From positions 1 through 30,661 of IMG/VR virus record IMGVR_UViG_3300045581_000912: a stretch of 30,661 nucleotides of DNA. One strand, written 5' to 3'. The translations under genes were made by a program, and so were the position numbers. This document shows, piece by piece, positions 28,148 through 30,661 of this stretch; position 1 is the stretch's first letter, and every line of letters begins with the position of its first letter. The notes under the pieces are model-generated. The model worked only from the letters and a program-made list of their open reading frames with translations. It ran no database searches and had not been told where the DNA came from. Origin of the DNA: a virus.

Positions 28148-28291
28148 ATGTTAAAGATTGACTTCTATAAAAAGAGCGGTGAGTGGACTGGCGCGCATTA
28201 TCTAGATCGTCTTCCGAGAGATCTAGATAAGCTCGCGCTAAGTTTACTAGGAGATTACTTTGCTGACTACTATCTCGTTAGTTTGCAATAA
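28148..28291 (+). CDS. Unknown 47-aa protein
   Basis: MLKIDFYKKSGEWTGAHYL... starts 3 bases after the RadA-like stop. Helical C-terminus (LALSLLGDYFADYYLVSL). Good codon usage and tight packing support it; family not recognised. Confidence 0.5.
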   Translation: MLKIDFYKKSGEWTGAHYLDRLPRDLDKLALSLLGDYFADYYLVSLQ

Positions 28292-28294
28292 ATA
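28287..28294 (+). promoter_or_regulatory. Late promoter AATAAATA
   Basis: Overlaps the preceding stop codon; CTTGT, then the ATG at 28300, exact 5-base gap. Confidence 0.65.
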
Positions 28295-28299
28295 CTTGT

Positions 28300-28662
28300 A
28301 TGAATTTTCTTAATCTATACGAGCAAGTTATTAGTGGTATTGCTGAAGCATTTGCAACATTTGTAACGAAGAGAGCTGCTGGTGCTAAAAAGATAGAAGA
28401 GTCTGCTTTTAAGAAAGGCAAGTACTCTATACTTACAGGCTATCACTTTGCTGGTAAGGTTAAGCCATATGCTGATGCTCTTAAGTGGTCTAAAAAAGAA
28501 GAGAAAGAAGCTCATTTCAAAGAAAAGTATAAGGAAATGTACGCAAAATTGAAAGACTTAGATTCCTTGACACAGAAAGAATTTCAAAGCATCTCTGGCT
28601 CATTAGAGGCTTACGGTGAGGTTTATATTCAGTCGGTTAAACCTAAAGAGTATGACAAGTAA
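28300..28662 (+). CDS. Candidate capsid-targeted internal protein
   Basis: 120 aa. Leader MNFLNLYEQVISGIAE|AF ends in IAE|A, matching the T4 prohead-protease consensus (I/L)xE|A. The body is lysine-rich, helical, net basic (KKGKYSIL, KKEEKEAHFKEKYKEMYAK), like T4 internal proteins that bind packaged DNA. Late promoter with exact spacing. Inference from leader, charge and promoter only. Confidence 0.5.
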   Translation: MNFLNLYEQVISGIAEAFATFVTKRAAGAKKIEESAFKKGKYSILTGYHFAGKVKPYADALKWSKKEEKEAHFKEKYKEMYAKLKDLDSLTQKEFQSISGSLEAYGEVYIQSVKPKEYDK

Positions 28663-28666
28663 TAGG

Positions 28667-28674
28667 GATAAATA
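28667..28674 (+). promoter_or_regulatory. Late promoter GATAAATA
   Basis: TCCCT, then the ATG at 28680 (5-base gap). GGGATA/TATCCC is self-complementary around the box. Confidence 0.55.
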
Positions 28675-28679
28675 TCCCT

Positions 28680-28856
28680 ATGACGAAGGAACAAATGCGT
28701 GAATGGTCGCGTTTTTTTGAAGAGCTAGATGCTTCAAGAGCTCGTGAAATTGAAATAGAGCGACAAATAATAGAAGAGGAAAGATTGAAGATTGAATCTT
28801 TAACGAACTCTCTTATTATTAGGTATAGAGATGAACGCCCTAAACGAGACAATTAA
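28680..28856 (+). CDS. Unknown 58-aa charged coiled-coil protein
   Basis: MTKEQMREWSRFFEELDAS, then a glutamate/arginine-rich helix typical of a coiled coil. Overlaps the next gene by 26 bases. Support: exact late-box spacing and coding overlap. Confidence 0.5.
   Translation: MTKEQMREWSRFFEELDASRAREIEIERQIIEEERLKIESLTNSLIIRYRDERPKRDN
28804..28819 (+). promoter_or_regulatory. CGAAC-N5-TATTAT promoter inside coding sequence
   Basis: CGAAC 28804-28808, TATTAT 28814-28819, 11 bases before the ATG at 28831. Embedded in the 3' end of the previous gene. Confidence 0.55.
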
Positions 28857-29217
28857 AGATATAATCCTTAATAGAGTTCTAGAACATCCAAATACACTAG
28901 GAGAGGTTTTGCTTGAGTATGTCTTTCCTGGTGAAGGTAGAGGCTGTTACTCAAACTTTAATGTAAGGGAGAGCTTTAAGGAATATTCTGACGGTAAAGA
29001 GTTTTTTGCTAAGCTTATACTTGGCTATCATTCAGATCTTTTTAGTGAAGAGGAAATAGAACAAGACAAAGCAAGAATTTCTTGCTACAGAGAAGCAGAA
29101 AGTGACATCGAGGTAGCGTGGCTCTGGGATGGAGATGGTCGTTTGATTTTTAAACTAGGTAAAATTTTAATTGAGAATACAGATATAAAGAAATCATATA
29201 CTTGGGATTTCATTTGA
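28831..29217 (+). CDS. Unknown 128-aa acidic protein
   Basis: Mixed alpha/beta, acidic (FSEEEIEQDKARISC), with IEVAWLWDGDGRLIFKLG near 93-110. No family recognised. Confidence 0.55.
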   Translation: MNALNETIKDIILNRVLEHPNTLGEVLLEYVFPGEGRGCYSNFNVRESFKEYSDGKEFFAKLILGYHSDLFSEEEIEQDKARISCYREAESDIEVAWLWDGDGRLIFKLGKILIENTDIKKSYTWDFI

Positions 29218-29228
29218 TAAACAAAAAC

Positions 29229-29246
29229 AAGGAACTATAATATAAT
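29229..29246 (+). promoter_or_regulatory. GGAAC-N5-TATAAT promoter
   Basis: AAGGAAC 29229-29235, TATAAT 29241-29246, 11 bases before the ATG at 29258. Confidence 0.68.
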
Positions 29247-29257
29247 AAATCAAACGT

Positions 29258-29608
29258 ATGAAAAACGATAACCAACACAACAGCGTTATTCTTCATGGCG
29301 AAGCGATGATCTTCGGATCAGCTCTTCCGGAAGATGTAACCGAAATCACTCCATCAAACAAAGAGTATCATATTATTGCGGATAGCGAAACTACTGGCAA
29401 CCATCATGTTATTGATGCTGTACCTGGTGTCCGCTTCTTCAAGAGTAAAAAGGGAACTACGTATATGCAGAACGATAAAAAGACTGCAGTGCGCTGCGTT
29501 CTCAAAGATCGTCACTCAGCTATTACCATTGCTCCAGGTACTTGGGAATTTGGAATCCAACTAGAATATGATCACTTCGCCAGCAATCTAAGAGCTGTTC
29601 GCGACTAA
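29258..29608 (+). CDS. Unknown 116-aa phage protein
   Basis: HGEAMIFGSALPEDV (13-27), GNHHVIDAVPGVRFF (47-61) and TIAPGTWEFGIQLEYDHF (90-107) suggest a beta-rich protein of a type often seen in phages; function unknown. C/G-ending codons suggest high expression. Its 3' end overlaps the convergent endonuclease by 4 bases. Confidence 0.55.
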   Translation: MKNDNQHNSVILHGEAMIFGSALPEDVTEITPSNKEYHIIADSETTGNHHVIDAVPGVRFFKSKKGTTYMQNDKKTAVRCVLKDRHSAITIAPGTWEFGIQLEYDHFASNLRAVRD

Positions 29609-30462
29609 ACTGATTGACGGGATTGACGAAAATCAATCCCGTCATATTTTGCTCCTTTAATAATATTATCTTTAGCCCATAACGGCTGTAGATTATAAAT
29701 ATTGTTTATTTTTAATAAATCATCAGCGTTAGATGCGGCGATGCTAGCTAAAGGCTTAATATGATCTATATGCCAATCACCGTAATTACACCAAGACATT
29801 CCTGGTAGAAATTTACTTTCGATGTAAAGTCTTGCTTCTTCGTAGGTGCAGCCTAAAATACGTTCAGTATTTACAGGTTTATTAACAGACATCCTTGCAA
29901 AGGCATTGGATACGAGGCGTCTTATTTTCTCTTTTGGATCCTTCTTATATTTTTCTTTTGCATTAAGACGAAGTTTTTCACGATTTTTATTAACATATTT
30001 TTTTCGCTTTACTTTTAAAATGTCTTTATTGTTAGTATAATAGTTTAAATATTTTTCCTTTATAACATCTTTATTATCGATACGGTATTTTTTATTATAT
30101 TCCCTTAACGTATCTTTATTATTAATTAACCATAATTTGTTACATAATTTTATTTTTTCATGATTTTTTTCAAAGTAAAGCTTACTTGTTTTTTTAATAG
30201 CCTCTTTATTAGAACAAAAATAATCTTTAACTTTTTTAGATCTAGCGTGCTCTGCGCAAATGCTCGAGCAATACTTATTACGATTTGTATCATATGAACT
30301 AAATGAATTACTACAATGCTGACATTTTTTAATAAACATAAGCGCATTTTTACTTTGTCTATAGGACCAAGATAATTTATTGTACTTTGTCCTCTCTTCT
30401 AGTGTAAGCTCTGAAACTTTTTTATTTAATGATTTTAAGAAAATGGTATGTGGTTTTTCCAT
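29605..30462 (-). CDS. HNH homing endonuclease with YY/NK repeats
   Basis: 285 aa from the ATG at 30462, 8 bases behind TATAAATA; an upstream ATG would add nine residues inside the promoter. N-terminal zinc finger (CQHC, CSSIC), a long repetitive helix of NKDxxxxxxxKYY-type units, then the HNH core GDWHIDHIKPL and NIYNLQPLWAKDNIIKG. Common free-standing phage HNH endonuclease. Inserted against the strand after 29258. Confidence 0.85.
   Translation of the reverse strand: MEKPHTIFLKSLNKKVSELTLEERTKYNKLSWSYRQSKNALMFIKKCQHCSNSFSSYDTNRNKYCSSICAEHARSKKVKDYFCSNKEAIKKTSKLYFEKNHEKIKLCNKLWLINNKDTLREYNKKYRIDNKDVIKEKYLNYYTNNKDILKVKRKKYVNKNREKLRLNAKEKYKKDPKEKIRRLVSNAFARMSVNKPVNTERILGCTYEEARLYIESKFLPGMSWCNYGDWHIDHIKPLASIAASNADDLLKINNIYNLQPLWAKDNIIKGAKYDGIDFRQSRQSV
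29615..29650. terminator. 12-bp hairpin between convergent genes
   Basis: TGACGGGATTGA (29615-29626) pairs perfectly with TCAATCCCGTCA (29633-29644) around CGAAAA, followed on plus by TATTTT. It would end the 29258 transcript while also encoding the last residues of the minus-strand endonuclease. Confidence 0.6.
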
Positions 30463-30470
30463 ATTATTAT

Positions 30471-30478
30471 TATTTATA
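30471..30478 (-). promoter_or_regulatory. Late promoter TATAAATA (minus) for HNH gene
   Basis: TATAAATA then 8 AT bases and the ATG at 30462 on the minus strand. Confidence 0.5.
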
Positions 30479-30526
30479 GTAAAGTGCAAAGAATACGATC
30501 TTTTTTAACAAAACATATTTAAACAT

Positions 30527-30544
30527 AAGGAACAACCTTATAAT
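30527..30544 (+). promoter_or_regulatory. GGAAC-N5-TATAAT promoter (first of two)
   Basis: AAGGAAC 30527-30533, TATAAT 30539-30544. No ATG nearby; the A-rich stretch 30545-30590 holds no gene. Confidence 0.65.
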
Positions 30545-30593
30545 AAAAAAAGCAATAACGCTATAACAAAACAACAAACAATAAAAAAAATAA

Positions 30594-30609
30594 CGAACCT
30601 TATTATAAT
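30594..30609 (+). promoter_or_regulatory. CGAAC-N5-TATAAT promoter (second), leaderless
   Basis: CGAAC 30594-30598, TATAAT 30604-30609, 6 bases, then the ATG at 30616. Confidence 0.68.
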
Positions 30610-30615
30610 AAGAGT

Positions 30616-30661
30616 ATGAAAGAAAAGATTACCGAGTTAACTGATGAGCAAAAGGCAAAGA
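30616..30661 (+). CDS. Start of a gene running off the right edge
   Basis: MKEKITELTDEQKAK... 15 codons visible. Start supported by the promoter 6 bases upstream and a second promoter 65 bases further up, implying tightly controlled or strong expression. Too short to identify. Confidence 0.5.
   Translation, partial: MKEKITELTDEQKAK

Overview
The window is about 30.7 kb of an AT-rich, densely packed genome of a large tailed phage. Five things point to a T4-like, lytic phage with its own late transcription programme: a tail-fibre gene, a lysis cassette, five free-standing homing endonucleases, a tRNA/tmRNA array, and many copies of the T4-type late promoter word TATAAATA (or C/G/AATAAATA). The host cannot be named. 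Shine-Dalgarno sequences are almost absent in front of the genes. Start codons instead sit a fixed few bases downstream of promoter -10 boxes, as expected for leaderless mRNAs. Genes repeatedly overlap by 1-29 bases.

Layout. 1-1247 (minus): 5' part of a repeat-rich tail fibre. 1293-3724: RecB-like nuclease, small unknown genes and a GIY-YIG endonuclease. 3717-6349: nucleotide-sugar genes (Rossmann SDR, RmlA, RmlB), suggesting the phage makes or alters a deoxysugar. 6321-13017: small and medium genes including DUF932, a two-helix membrane protein, thioredoxin, a HAD phosphatase and a metallophosphoesterase. 13058-15128: lysis region with a secreted 3D-domain protein, a LydA-like holin, a minus-strand trio (small membrane protein, i-spanin, o-spanin) and an endolysin, with divergent late promoters in between. 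15178-22248: stable-RNA array with 25 tRNA genes covering all 20 amino acids plus an initiator-type tRNA, a tmRNA, a group I intron inside tRNA-Asn, and several structured RNAs of no known family. Three homing endonucleases and two small late proteins that look capsid-targeted are embedded in it. 22251-30661: two HExxH metalloproteases, a nucleoside deoxyribosyltransferase-like enzyme, a YopX-like protein, a PP2A-type phosphatase, a RadA-like ATPase, another candidate capsid-targeted protein, small unknowns, and an HNH endonuclease.

Two promoter classes account for most transcription starts. Class 1 is (A)AGGAAC or CGAAC, exactly 5 bases, then TATAAT, with the ATG commonly 5-8 bases later. 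Class 2 is NATAAATA with the ATG most often exactly 5 bases later. In both, the predicted +1 falls on or next to the A of ATG. Together with a phage-encoded initiator-type tRNA, this suggests a translation strategy built on leaderless mRNAs. The tRNAs also fall into two groups. One has a canonical elbow (GG in the D-loop and TTCRA in the T-loop). In the other, both halves of that interaction are missing together. The strongest candidates for undescribed biology are the promoter/leaderless system, the divergent tRNA elbows, and the structured RNAs in the tRNA array.
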